Assembly: GCF_003008575.1 (NCBI RefSeq)
Contig: NZ_CP027667.1
Span: forward strand, 3,690,021-3,754,020
Length of the DNA stretch: 64,000 bases
Source of the DNA: Melaminivora suipulveris
GTDB taxonomy: Bacteria; Pseudomonadota; Gammaproteobacteria; Burkholderiales; Burkholderiaceae_C
Direction of reading: 5' to 3'
A program made the translations under genes and the position numbers. Below the pieces are notes generated by a model. It searched no databases and was not told where the DNA came from. It worked only from the letters and a program-made list of their open reading frames with translations. Below are positions 17,412 through 25,373 of this stretch, piece by piece. How positions within the stretch are numbered: the first letter of the stretch is position 1; every line of letters starts with the position of its first letter.

Positions 17412-18431
17412 TCACCCCAAACCGTGCAGATCGGCATGCGCCGGCAGCGCGCTGCCGTCCGCCAGCTGCACCGCACGCGCCGCCAGCACGGCGTTGACCG
17501 TGGCGCGCGCCACGGCCTCGGCCGCCATGGTCGCCAGGACCATCATCCCAGGGTGCTGCGCGGCGCGGCCCGTGGCCAGGGCGAACAGCGTGTCGCCATC
17601 GCTCATGGTGTGCACCGGGTTGATGCTGCGCGCCAGGCCGTCGTGGCCGGACATGGCCAGGCGCTTGGCCTGCACCTTGGTCAGGCGCGCATCGGTGGCG
17701 ATGACGCCGATGGTGGTGTTGCTGCCGGCCAGCAGCGGGTGCGGCGGCTCGCCGGCCAGCAGCGCCAGCCGCGTGTCGCGCAAACCGCGGCCGTCCGCGC
17801 TGCGCGCGCCGGCAAGCGGCAGGCCGGTGGCAGGGTCGACCACGTCGCCCACGGCGTTGCAGGCGATGAGCGCTCCCACCGTCACCCCGGCCACGCGCAC
17901 GCTGGCGCTGCCGATGCCGCCCTTCATGGCGTGCTGCATGCCGAACATCTTGCCGACTGCCGCGCCCGCGCCGGCGCCCACGCTGCCCTGCGCTGGCGCC
18001 TGGCTGCTGGCTGCGGCGCAGGCGGCGTAGCCGGCGGCGGCATCGGGGCGGATGCGCGCGTCGCCCACGGGCAGGTCGAACAGCACGGCGGCGGGCACCA
18101 GCGGCAGGCGCGCAACGCCCACGTCCAGGCCCACGCCTTGCTCCTCCAGCCATCGCACGGCGCCGCTGGCCGCGTCCAGCCCCCAGGCGCTGCCGCCGGC
18201 GAGCATGATGGCGTGCACCTCGCTGACCAGGTTTTCCGGCGCCAGCAGATCGGTCTCGCGCGTACCGGGCGCGGCGCCGCGCACGTCCACGCCGGCCACC
18301 GCGCCGGCGCGGGCGATGACCACGCTGCAGCCGGTGGGCCGGCGCACGTCGGTGAAATGGCCGACCTCGATGCCGGCTACCTGGGTGATGGCGCCGGGGT
18401 GCAGCGGCGTGGGAGCGGTGGTGTTGAGCAT
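17412..18431 (-). CDS. P1/S58 family self-processing peptidase (DmpA-like)
   Basis: The 339-residue protein fits the DmpA/NylC fold of N-terminal-nucleophile hydrolases, which are made as a single chain and cleave themselves into alpha and beta chains. The cleavage site is probably before the first Thr of GSNTTIGV (N238/T239), and this is followed by the typical segments ATDARLTK, GHDGLARSI and PVHTMSDGDTLFAL. The N-terminal part has the family regions VGHFTD, LLAPENLV and LAGGSAWGLDAA. No signal peptide is seen. The substrate may be beta-peptides, D-peptides or amides and cannot be told from sequence. It is convergent with the DUF1631 gene. Confidence 0.88.
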   Translation of the reverse strand: MLNTTAPTPLHPGAITQVAGIEVGHFTDVRRPTGCSVVIARAGAVAGVDVRGAAPGTRETDLLAPENLVSEVHAIMLAGGSAWGLDAASGAVRWLEEQGVGLDVGVARLPLVPAAVLFDLPVGDARIRPDAAAGYAACAAASSQAPAQGSVGAGAGAAVGKMFGMQHAMKGGIGSASVRVAGVTVGALIACNAVGDVVDPATGLPLAGARSADGRGLRDTRLALLAGEPPHPLLAGSNTTIGVIATDARLTKVQAKRLAMSGHDGLARSINPVHTMSDGDTLFALATGRAAQHPGMMVLATMAAEAVARATVNAVLAARAVQLADGSALPAHADLHGLG

Positions 18432-18471
18432 GGCCCGGCCATTATGGGAGGACGGCCGGGCGTGCGCGCTT

Positions 18472-18963
18472 TCAGCGGTAGCTGGTGAAGACGCTGGTGG
18501 AGACGTCGCTGTTCATCAGGTTCCTGGTCACCAGCAGCACGTCGTACGGGTCCTTGCGGCCGCCGTACTCGGGGCCGTCCATGCCGGGGCTGCCCACCGG
18601 CATGCCGGGCACCGTCAGGCCCAGCGCCTTGGGTTTTTGCTGCAGCAGCTTCCTGACGTCGGAGGCCGGCACGTGGCCTTCCAGCAGATAGCCGCCGACC
18701 AGCGCCGTGTGGCACGAGCCCAGGCGCTGCGGAAGGCCCAGCTTGGCGCGCACGGCGGCGTTGCCGCTATCGTGCACGGCGATGCTGAAGCCGGCCTGCT
18801 TCATGTGCGTGATCCAGTCGTTGCAGCAGCCGCAGCTGGGGTCCTTCCAGACCTCCACGGCGCTCGCGGCGGGCGCGGCCGCCCAGGCGGGCAGGGCAGT
18901 GGTGGCGAGCAAGGTGGCGCTGGCGGCCAGCCAGTGGCGGCGGGGGCGGGGCGGGGAATTCAT
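18472..18963 (-). CDS. DUF411 family secreted metal-binding protein
   Basis: The 163-residue protein has an N-terminal signal sequence with an RPRRHWL start and a hydrophobic core ending near AWAAA (about 29). The mature part carries the DUF411 hallmarks: DPSCGCC (Cys44, Cys46, Cys47), GSCHTALVGGYLLEGHVPA (Cys84, His85) and GMPVGSPGM. DUF411 proteins are often found beside copper and silver resistance genes and are thought to bind metal in the periplasm. The gene lies 28 bases downstream of the truncated cupredoxin gene on the same strand, after AGGAGCC, so the two were probably one copper operon. Confidence 0.85.
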   Translation of the reverse strand: MNSPPRPRRHWLAASATLLATTALPAWAAAPAASAVEVWKDPSCGCCNDWITHMKQAGFSIAVHDSGNAAVRAKLGLPQRLGSCHTALVGGYLLEGHVPASDVRKLLQQKPKALGLTVPGMPVGSPGMDGPEYGGRKDPYDVLLVTRNLMNSDVSTSVFTSYR

Positions 18964-18991
18964 GGCGTAGGGCTCCTCGGGTTCAAGAAAT

Positions 18992-19165
18992 TCAGGGGTT
19001 CACTGTGACGGTGCCGCGTATGCCGGCCTGGTAGTGGCCGGCGATGCCCCAGGGCTGTTGCAAGGCCGGGGTGCCGGCGCCGTGGTGGCCGGTAGCGCCG
19101 TGGGCAAAAGAGGCGCCAGCGCCCGCCAGCAGGGCGCTGGCTGCTATCCATTGGAAAGCGTTCAT
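18992..19165 (-). pseudogene. Truncated cupredoxin-family protein
   Basis: The frame gives 57 residues from MNAFQWIAAS. It has a signal peptide, the HGATGHHGAG start of the mature protein and a PWGIAG segment followed by GTVTV, which is how small periplasmic cupredoxins of proteobacterial copper operons begin. In such proteins about 90 more residues follow and hold all copper ligands (His, Cys, His, Met). Here a stop comes after VTVNP and the DUF411 gene begins 28 bases later. The copper-binding half is therefore missing, most simply by an internal deletion. It could still be expressed as a tiny His-rich secreted peptide. Confidence 0.6.
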
Positions 19166-19267
19166 GGTGGAATAAATCGTTGCCGTGATGCCTGCGGCGC
19201 GGCTGCGCGGCAGGGTGGAGGAAAGCAATGGTGCGGCGAGCCCGGCACAGGGGCGCGCCGCTGGCGT

Positions 19268-19660
19268 TCAGACGATCGGCGGCCGGATGGCGCGCGCCGC
19301 GGGGGCGCTGGCAAAGCGCTCGCTGTGCGCCGCCGGCGCGCTGGCGGTGAGGGCGGCGGGACCGCCCAACGCCAGCGGTGCGGCAAGAGGGCCGGCGGCG
19401 TGGCACAGACCGCAGGCGGCGCAGGCAGCGCTGCCGTGCGCCTGGCCGCTGGCGCAATCGGATGTGGCGGCCTCGCCCGCGCGGTGTTGCCGCTGCGCGT
19501 GCGGCACGGGCGCTGCGTCCGCCGCGTGATCGGCGTGCGCCGCGGCCACGGCCGGCGGCGCGCTCGCCGGCTTCCCCATGCCCAGCGCCATGGCGTCGCC
19601 CAGCAGGCCGCGCGCGATGAGCAGCAAGGCCAGGAAGGAGAAAAGAAAGCGCCGGCGCAT
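19268..19660 (-). CDS. Small secreted Cys/His-rich protein, copper-locus type
   Basis: From the ATG at 19660 the frame gives 130 residues beginning MRRRFLFSFLALLLIARGLL, a signal peptide or membrane anchor. The mature part is rich in Ala and His (HADHAADAA, PHAQRQHR) and contains four cysteines at about 69, 80, 83 and 86 in ACAACGLCHAAG. The organisation resembles CopL-like and DUF2946-type small proteins found next to copper resistance genes, but I cannot confirm the family. An ATG further upstream is in frame but would spoil the signal peptide. It lies about 100 bases upstream of the truncated cupredoxin gene. Confidence 0.55.
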   Translation of the reverse strand: MRRRFLFSFLALLLIARGLLGDAMALGMGKPASAPPAVAAAHADHAADAAPVPHAQRQHRAGEAATSDCASGQAHGSAACAACGLCHAAGPLAAPLALGGPAALTASAPAAHSERFASAPAARAIRPPIV

Positions 19661-19722
19661 GGGCTCAAATGATACGCACGGCAGCCCGCGAGTTCCCCGC
19701 ACGGCCAGCGCGCGCGAGGCGA

Positions 19723-20343
19723 TCACGCGACCAGGTAGCGCCCCGGCCGGTGGTTCATGGCCAGCACCAGATTCAGCGCGACGGCGCCCAGCACCGACCA
19801 GGCCACGCGCGCCGGCTCCATGGTGACCAGCGCCGCGGCGACGATGCAGCAGTCGATGGCCATCTGCACTTTGCCCGCGCGCCAGCCATGGCGGTCCTGC
19901 AGGAACAGGGCCAGGATGCCCACGCCGCCCAGGCTGCTACGGTGGCGAAACAGCACCAGGAAACCCATGCCCATGATCAGCCCGCCGGTCAGCGCGGCGT
20001 ACAGCGGCTGCAGCTGGTCGATGTGCAGCAGCCGCGCCTGGGCTTCGGTCAGCAGCGACAGCAGCGCCACGGCGGCAAAGGTCTTGGCGGTGAAGGCCAG
20101 GCCCATGCGGCGCAGCGCCAGCCAGTAAAACGGCAGGTTGAGCAGGAAGAACAGCTTGCCGAAGCCGATGCCCGTGGCGTAGTGCAGCACGAAGGCCAGG
20201 CCCGCCATGCCGCCGGTCAAAAGGCCGGCGCTGCCCAGGAAGGCGATGCCCACGGACACCAGCGTCACCCCGGTCAGCAGGGCGACGGCGTCCTCGACGC
20301 GGGAGTGGGCGACGGGCGGGTGAACGGCAGCGGCGGGCGTCAT
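19723..20343 (-). CDS. YitT family membrane protein
   Basis: The 206-residue integral membrane protein has five to six hydrophobic helices. The segments GLLTGGMAGLAFVL, GFGKLFFLLNLPFYWLA and FRHRSSLGGVGILALFLQ are the conserved glycine-rich parts of the YitT/DUF161 fold. It lacks the C-terminal DUF2179 domain of longer Bacillus members, as proteobacterial members usually do. The function is unknown and a transport role is assumed. It is on the same strand as the copper-associated genes, 62 bases upstream of the Cys/His-rich gene. Confidence 0.88.
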   Translation of the reverse strand: MTPAAAVHPPVAHSRVEDAVALLTGVTLVSVGIAFLGSAGLLTGGMAGLAFVLHYATGIGFGKLFFLLNLPFYWLALRRMGLAFTAKTFAAVALLSLLTEAQARLLHIDQLQPLYAALTGGLIMGMGFLVLFRHRSSLGGVGILALFLQDRHGWRAGKVQMAIDCCIVAAALVTMEPARVAWSVLGAVALNLVLAMNHRPGRYLVA

Positions 20344-20431
20344 GGCGTTGGGCGGGTGGCAGAGGCCGATTGCACCGCGCGCGCCATGCCCACGTCTTGA
20401 GCTGCATCAAGCATCGGCGCTTTGCCTCGTA

Positions 20432-20485
20432 CTATCAAAAAAATAGCTAGAGGCGATTGATGCACGCCGGATCAGGCCGTTTTTC
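20432..20485 (-). repeat. Dispersed AT-rich element, copy C
   Basis: Reverse orientation: CTATCAAAAAAATAGCTAG, then GCGATTGATGCACGCCGG, then AGGCCG and a T-run. It lies between the YitT gene and the DUF3703 stop codon; the stop (20484-20486) falls at the T-run edge of the element. Confidence 0.85.
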
Positions 20486-20912
20486 AATGGATTTCGTCGC
20501 TGGCGGCGGGCTCAGCGCCCTGGCCGACCGCCGCCAGCGCCTGGCTGATGCGCTCGCGCACCGCCGCGCTGGGCACCATGGCGCGGAACGCCGGCACGAT
20601 GGCGCGGCCGGTGTTGCCCTGCGGCATGCGGCGCACCAGGTGGCCCAGCGGGGTGAGGCCCAGACGCGCCCATTGCCCGCGCGTCTCGAAGCCGTCCCGC
20701 AGTTGGCGCGCGAAGGCCAGCATGCGCCAGTGCGCACGCCAGTGCAGCGCCAGGCGGTTCTGGCCAATCACGTGCGCCGCCTCCAGGTACAGCCAGCGCT
20801 CCAGCGGCGGCTGGTGCGCGCTGGCGTCGAAGGCGGCCAGCAGGTGCTCGAAGGCCAGGCGCTGTCGCTCGCGGCCGGCCGGGTTGGCGGGGGTCTTCAC
20901 ATACTGGGTCAT
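20484..20912 (-). CDS. DUF3703 family protein
   Basis: The 142-residue soluble protein shows the DUF3703 pattern: an N-terminal LAFEHLLAAFD helix, LYLEAAHVIGQ, HWRAHWRML, FETRGQWARLGLTPLGHL and RMPQGNTGRA. Members are typically encoded next to cation-efflux P-type ATPases and similar metal resistance genes. Here the ATG overlaps the ATPase stop by four bases (ATGA), so translation is coupled. The conserved His residues (in AAHVIGQ, ALHW and RAHW) could bind metal or a diiron centre; that is inference. The function is not established. Confidence 0.85.
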   Translation of the reverse strand: MTQYVKTPANPAGRERQRLAFEHLLAAFDASAHQPPLERWLYLEAAHVIGQNRLALHWRAHWRMLAFARQLRDGFETRGQWARLGLTPLGHLVRRMPQGNTGRAIVPAFRAMVPSAAVRERISQALAAVGQGAEPAASDEIH

Positions 20913-22945
20913 GCGGCATCTCCAGGGCGAGGCGGCGCGGTGCCGCTGCCCGCGCGCAGGCGCAGGCCGTTGGCCACCACCGCCAGGCTCACGCCCATGT
21001 CGGCGACGACGGCCATCCACATGGTCGCCAGGCCCATCACCGCCAGGGCGAAGAACACCGCCTTCACGCCCAGCGCCAGGATGATGTTCTGCCACAGCAC
21101 GCGATGCGCGCGCCGCGCCAGGACGATGGTGTCCGGGATGCGGCGCAGGTCGTCGTTCATCAGCACCACGTCGGCCGTTTCCATGGCCATGCCGGTGCTG
21201 TGCGCGCCGCCCATGGCAAAACCCACGTCGGCGCGCGCCAGCGCCGGCGCGTCGTTGATGCCGTCGCCCGTCATGGCCGTGGGGCCGACTCGCGCCTGCA
21301 GCTCGGCCAGCGCATCCAGCTTGTCCTGCGGCAGCAGGCTGCCGCGCGCGTCCTCGATGCCGGCCTCGCGCGCCACGGCCTGCACGGTGGCGGTGTTGTC
21401 GCCGCTGAGCACCAGCGGCTGCACGCCGATGGCCTTCAGTTGCGCCACGCCTTCGGCGGCGTGCGCGCGCAGCGGGTCGGCGACGGCGAACAGGGCGTGC
21501 ACGGCTTCGTCGGTGGCCAGCAGGGTGACGGTGCGGCCCTGCTGCTCGTGCGTGGCCAGCAGGGTGGTCAGCGCATCGCCCGCCAGGCCCATCTCGCGCA
21601 CCAGGCGCAGGTTGCCCAGCACCCAGCGCTGGCCGCCGCTGCTGCCCTCCACCCCGCGGCCGGGCAGGGCGCGCACGTCCTCGAAGGCACCGGGGGCGCC
21701 TGGCGCCAGCCCGGCGGCGATGGCGCGCGAGACCGGGTGGTCCGAGCGGCTGGCGAGCTGCCATGCGGCGCTGGCGGCGCTCACCGCGTCCGCGCTGCCC
21801 AGCGCCTGCCAGTGCACCAGGGCGGGGCTTCCCGTGGTCAGCGTGCCGGTCTTGTCCAGGGCGATGGCCTTCAGGCCACGCGCCGCCTCCAGCGCGCTGC
21901 CGCCCTTGATCAGGATGCCGCGGCGCGCAGCGGCCGTCAGCGCGCTGACCACTGTGACCGGCGTGGAAATGACCAGCGCGCAGGGGCAGGCGATGACCAG
22001 CAGCGCCAGCGCCTGGTAGGCCGCCTGGTGCCAGCTCCAGCCCATCAGGAACGGCGCCAGCACGCCCAGCGCCAGGGCGGCGACAAAGACGATGGGCGTG
22101 TAGACGGCGGCGAAACGGTCGACAAAGCGCTGGGTGGGCGCGCGGCTGGCCTGCGCCTGCTCCACTGCGTGGACGATGCGCGCCAAGAGCGTGCTGCCGG
22201 GCGCAGCGGTGACCTGCATGAACAGCTCGCCGTGCTGGTTCACGCTGCCGGCGTAAAGCGCATCGCCCGGCCCCTTGTCGGCCAGCTGGCTCTCGCCGGT
22301 GATGGGCGCCTGGTTCACCGCGCTCATCCCGCGCGTCACGGTGCCGTCCAGCGGCACGCGCGCACCAGCGGCGATGCGCACGATGCCGCCCAGCGCCACA
22401 CCGGCCGCCGGCACGCGGGCGGTGCTGCCATCCTCCTGCACCACGTCGGCAGTCTCGGGCGCCAGGTCCAGCAAGCCGCGGATGGCGTTGCGTGCGCGGT
22501 CCATGGCGGCGTGTTCGATGCGCTCGGCGGCCACGTACAGCGCCATGACCATGGCCGCCTCGGGCCACTGGCCGATCAGCACGGCGCCGGTCACGGCCAC
22601 GGCCATCAGGGCGTTGATGCCCAGGCGCAGGCGCGCCAGGTCCTTGAGGCCCGCCTGGTACACGCCCAGGCCGGACAGGGCGATCGCCACCACCGCCAGG
22701 GCCATGCCGGGCACGTCGTACTGCAGCCAGTGCGCCACCTCGGCGCCAGCGGCCAGCACCAGCGCGGCGCTGATGCGCGGCCAGCCGGGCAGGGCGCCGT
22801 GGTCGTGCTCGTGGTCATCGTGGCCGCAGGGCGCGCAGGCGGCCGCGGCGCCTTGGCCGTGCGCGGCCGGGGCTTCGCGTGCGTGGTCGTGTTCGTGCCT
22901 GTGCGCTGCGCGGGGCGCGTGGGCAGGGGAGTGTGCTTGGCTCAT
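20909..22945 (-). CDS. Zn/Cd/Pb-type heavy-metal-translocating P-type ATPase
   Basis: The 678-residue P1B-ATPase exports soft divalent cations from the cytoplasm. Motifs present are TGES (216-219), the membrane CPC motif (320-322), the phosphorylated Asp364 in DKTGTLT, the His403-Pro404 dipeptide and GDGIND (560-565). There is no folded HMA domain with GMxCxxC. Instead the first 50 residues are a disordered His-rich tail with clusters such as HRHEHDHA and CAPCGHDDHEHDHG, so metal may be caught by CAPC and His. The CPC motif and the divergent CadR-like regulator argue for Cd/Zn/Pb rather than copper. It starts at the MerR operator and is followed without a gap by the DUF3703 gene. Confidence 0.93.
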   Translation of the reverse strand: MSQAHSPAHAPRAAHRHEHDHAREAPAAHGQGAAAACAPCGHDDHEHDHGALPGWPRISAALVLAAGAEVAHWLQYDVPGMALAVVAIALSGLGVYQAGLKDLARLRLGINALMAVAVTGAVLIGQWPEAAMVMALYVAAERIEHAAMDRARNAIRGLLDLAPETADVVQEDGSTARVPAAGVALGGIVRIAAGARVPLDGTVTRGMSAVNQAPITGESQLADKGPGDALYAGSVNQHGELFMQVTAAPGSTLLARIVHAVEQAQASRAPTQRFVDRFAAVYTPIVFVAALALGVLAPFLMGWSWHQAAYQALALLVIACPCALVISTPVTVVSALTAAARRGILIKGGSALEAARGLKAIALDKTGTLTTGSPALVHWQALGSADAVSAASAAWQLASRSDHPVSRAIAAGLAPGAPGAFEDVRALPGRGVEGSSGGQRWVLGNLRLVREMGLAGDALTTLLATHEQQGRTVTLLATDEAVHALFAVADPLRAHAAEGVAQLKAIGVQPLVLSGDNTATVQAVAREAGIEDARGSLLPQDKLDALAELQARVGPTAMTGDGINDAPALARADVGFAMGGAHSTGMAMETADVVLMNDDLRRIPDTIVLARRAHRVLWQNIILALGVKAVFFALAVMGLATMWMAVVADMGVSLAVVANGLRLRAGSGTAPPRPGDAA

Positions 22946-22951
22946 GCGATG

Positions 22952-22982
22952 ATTGGAAACCTTGAAGTCACTTCAATGTCAA
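22952..22982 (-). promoter_or_regulatory. MerR-type operator-promoter of the metal ATPase operon
   Basis: On the minus strand a perfect -35 hexamer TTGACA (22977-22982) and a TCCAAT -10 (22952-22957) are separated by 19 bases, the stretched spacing of MerR-controlled promoters. The spacer contains a perfect inverted repeat, TTGAAGT-C-ACTTCAA (22962-22976). The predicted transcription start falls at or next to the ATPase ATG (22945), suggesting a leaderless mRNA. Confidence 0.75.
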
Positions 22983-22984
22983 GC

Positions 22985-23452
22985 ATGAGTACGCAAAGCC
23001 CCCGCCACCGCATCGGCGATGCCGCCCGCCTGTCGGGCGTGCCGCCGGCCAACATCCGCTACTACGAAAAGGAAGGCCTGCTCAGCGGCCGCACGCGCGC
23101 CGAGAACCGCTACCGCCTGTACAGCGACGAGGAGGTGCACCGCCTGCGCTTCGTGCGCCTGTGCCGCGCCATGGACATGTCGCTGCAGGAGGTGCGCGCC
23201 CTGTTGCAACTGGACACCCGCGCCGTGCACGATGATGGCGCCGACCACGCCGCCTGCGCTACGCTGGACGAGCACCTGCTCCATGTGCGAACGCGGCTGG
23301 ACGAGCTGCGCGTGCTGGAGCAGGAGCTGCAGGCGCTGCGCGGGCGCTGCGCCGGCTCGGGCGGGCAGTGCCAGGTCATCGAGGCGCTGCACCAGCGCGC
23401 CGATGCCGAGCCGGTGCCGCCGCCTGCGACGGCGGCCAGGCGGCACGTATGA
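22985..23452 (+). CDS. MerR family metal-responsive regulator, CadR/PbrR-like
   Basis: The 155-residue protein has the N-terminal winged helix (IRYYEKEGLLSGRTRAENRYRLY), a long dimerisation helix, and cysteines C91, C122 and C129. The C122-x6-C129 metal loop (LRGRC...QC) is the CadR/ZntR-type arrangement that binds Cd, Pb or Zn. The first cysteine, within DHAACATLDEH, is about four residues closer to the dimer helix than in CadR as I recall it. ATG 22985 is chosen; another in-frame ATG (22976) overlaps the operator. It is divergent from the ATPase gene and very likely activates it. Confidence 0.9.
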   Translation: MSTQSPRHRIGDAARLSGVPPANIRYYEKEGLLSGRTRAENRYRLYSDEEVHRLRFVRLCRAMDMSLQEVRALLQLDTRAVHDDGADHAACATLDEHLLHVRTRLDELRVLEQELQALRGRCAGSGGQCQVIEALHQRADAEPVPPPATAARRHV

Positions 23453-23458
23453 GCTGCG

Positions 23459-23514
23459 CTATTGTGTTGATAGCTACACACGCATGATCCACGGTGACTG
23501 AAGCCGTTTTTTGC
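23459..23514 (-). repeat. Dispersed AT-rich element, copy D
   Basis: Reverse orientation: CTATTGTGTTGATAGCTAC, then GCATGATCCACGGTGACTGAAG, then CCG and a run of six T. It begins about six bases after the merR stop and ends before the MlaE-like gene, so it could terminate merR transcription. Confidence 0.85.
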
Positions 23515-23542
23515 CACAATCTGGCCCGTTTTTGAGCCCATC

Positions 23543-24355
23543 ATGGATGCCCTGAATGCGACCTTGCGCCAGCCCGCGCGACTGGCGTTTACCGCGCGCC
23601 GCTGGGGCCTGGCGTGGGCGCGCATCCTGTACCTGGGTGCGGTGGTGCTGGTGCTGATGTTCTCGCCGTCGAGCTACTCGCGCGGCACGCGCTGGCGCCT
23701 GGCGCGGCACATGTACCACGACACCGCGCCCATCCTGCTGGGCTTCACGCTGCTGGCGGCGCTCCTGTCGCTGGTCATCACGCGCATCGTGGTGGTCACG
23801 GCCGAGAGCTACGGTCTGACGCGCTATGCGCTGGAGATGGTCATCCGCGTGCTGGTGCTGGAGCTGATCCCGCTGACCGCCGCATTGTTCGTCGCCATGC
23901 GCGCCACCATCCCCAACGGCACGCAGCTGGCGCTGATGCGTGAATCCGGCCATCTGGATGCCCTGCGCGCACGCGGCGCCGATCCGGTGCGCATGGAGCT
24001 GCTGCCGCGCGTGGTTGCCGGCATGTACGCCAGCGTCACGCTGGCGGCGCTGTCGTGCGTGGTGGCGCTGGTCATGGCGTATCTGGGCGTCTACGGGCTA
24101 ACGCCGGCCGGGCTGCCCGGCTACACGCGCATGTTCGGCCACGTCTTCACGCCGCAGATCACGCTGGTGTTCGCGCTGCGCACGCTGTTTTTCAGCATGG
24201 CCATCGCGCTGATCCCCATGGCCTCGGGCCTGTACGAGACCGGCCGGCCGGGCCGCGCGCAGCAGCCCGACTCCGAGATCGGCGGGCTGGCGCGCATGTT
24301 CGCCGTGCTGCTGCTGATCGAGGTCGTCTCACTGATGAGCAACTACTACTACTGA
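23543..24355 (+). CDS. MlaE-type ABC transporter permease
   Basis: The 270-residue membrane protein has the features of MlaE/YrbE permeases: an N-terminal amphipathic region, five to six hydrophobic helices, and the cytoplasmic segment MRESGHLDALRARGADPVRMELLPRVVAG, which docks onto the ATPase. These permeases move phospholipids or related hydrophobic compounds between inner membrane and MCE proteins. The MCE gene follows after 13 bases. No ATPase gene is adjacent on either side in this window, although the permease needs one. Confidence 0.9.
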   Translation: MDALNATLRQPARLAFTARRWGLAWARILYLGAVVLVLMFSPSSYSRGTRWRLARHMYHDTAPILLGFTLLAALLSLVITRIVVVTAESYGLTRYALEMVIRVLVLELIPLTAALFVAMRATIPNGTQLALMRESGHLDALRARGADPVRMELLPRVVAGMYASVTLAALSCVVALVMAYLGVYGLTPAGLPGYTRMFGHVFTPQITLVFALRTLFFSMAIALIPMASGLYETGRPGRAQQPDSEIGGLARMFAVLLLIEVVSLMSNYYY

Positions 24356-24368
24356 CCGCTGCCGCACC

Positions 24369-25373
24369 ATGGCCGAACCACCCCTGCCACACCCCGACGA
24401 CGAACTGCTGCGCCCCGTCGCCCACCTGCGCGCCAAGGCCGCCGCGCTGCTGCTGTTCACGCTGACTCTGGTCGTCGGCTCGGCGCTGTACCTGATGTAT
24501 GCGCGCGGCGTGTTCGAGCCCACGCAGCGCCTGGTGCTGGTGGCCGACGACTCCGAGGGCGTCGGCGTGGGCATGGACGTGACGTTTTCCGGCTTTCCCA
24601 TCGGCCGCGTGCGCTCGCTCGGCCTGGCCGAGGGCGGCGAGGTGCGCATCGTGGTCGACGTGGCGCGGCGCGACGCGCACTGGCTGCGCGAGTCCAGCGT
24701 CTTCACCCTCGTGCGCGGCATCGTCGGCGGCACGACCATCAAGGCCTACAGCGGCGTGTTGACCGATCCGCCGCTGCCCGACGGCGCCGTGCGCCCGGTG
24801 CTGCGCGGCGACGCGACGGCGGAGATCCCGCGCCTGATGTCCGATGCCCGGCAGTTGCTGGAAAACCTGAACGAGCTCACCGCCGCCAACTCGGCCCTGG
24901 GCGGCGCTCTGGGCAACGCCCGCACCTTCACCGAGCGGCTGAACGCGCCGGGAGGCGTGCTGTCGGTGCTCACCGGCAGCGATGCGGAGGGCGAGCAGGT
25001 GCAGCTCACCCTGCAGCGCACCAACCAACTGCTGGCGCGCCTGGACGGCATGGCGCAGCGCCTGGACGGCGTGGTGGCGCGCGCCGACAGGCAGGTCTTC
25101 GGCAGCGCTGGCGATGCCGGCCTGGTGCCCGAAGTGCGCGCCGCCGTGGTGCAGCTCAACGCCCTGTTGGGTGATGCGCGCCGCAGCATGGTCAAGGTCG
25201 ACGCGGTGCTGGCCGAGGCACAGGCCGTGGGCGCCAACGCGCGCGAGGCGACCACCGATCTGGGCGAGCTGCGCGCCGAGGTCGAGGCCAGCCTGCGCAA
25301 GGCCGAAAGCCTGCTGGCCGAGATCAACCGCAAGTGGCCGTTCGCGCGCGACACGGAGTTGAAGCTGCCATGA
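24369..25373 (+). CDS. MlaD-type MCE domain protein
   Basis: The 334-residue protein has one N-terminal membrane helix (about 24-44) and then an MCE domain (about 51-128) with VGVGMDVTFSGFPIGRVRSLGL. It continues with a long helical region (about 150-330) typical of MCE subunits that form a tunnel across the periplasm. It should act with the preceding permease in lipid transport between the membranes. Its stop overlaps the start of the following lipoprotein gene (ATGA), showing translational coupling. Confidence 0.9.
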   Translation: MAEPPLPHPDDELLRPVAHLRAKAAALLLFTLTLVVGSALYLMYARGVFEPTQRLVLVADDSEGVGVGMDVTFSGFPIGRVRSLGLAEGGEVRIVVDVARRDAHWLRESSVFTLVRGIVGGTTIKAYSGVLTDPPLPDGAVRPVLRGDATAEIPRLMSDARQLLENLNELTAANSALGGALGNARTFTERLNAPGGVLSVLTGSDAEGEQVQLTLQRTNQLLARLDGMAQRLDGVVARADRQVFGSAGDAGLVPEVRAAVVQLNALLGDARRSMVKVDAVLAEAQAVGANAREATTDLGELRAEVEASLRKAESLLAEINRKWPFARDTELKLP

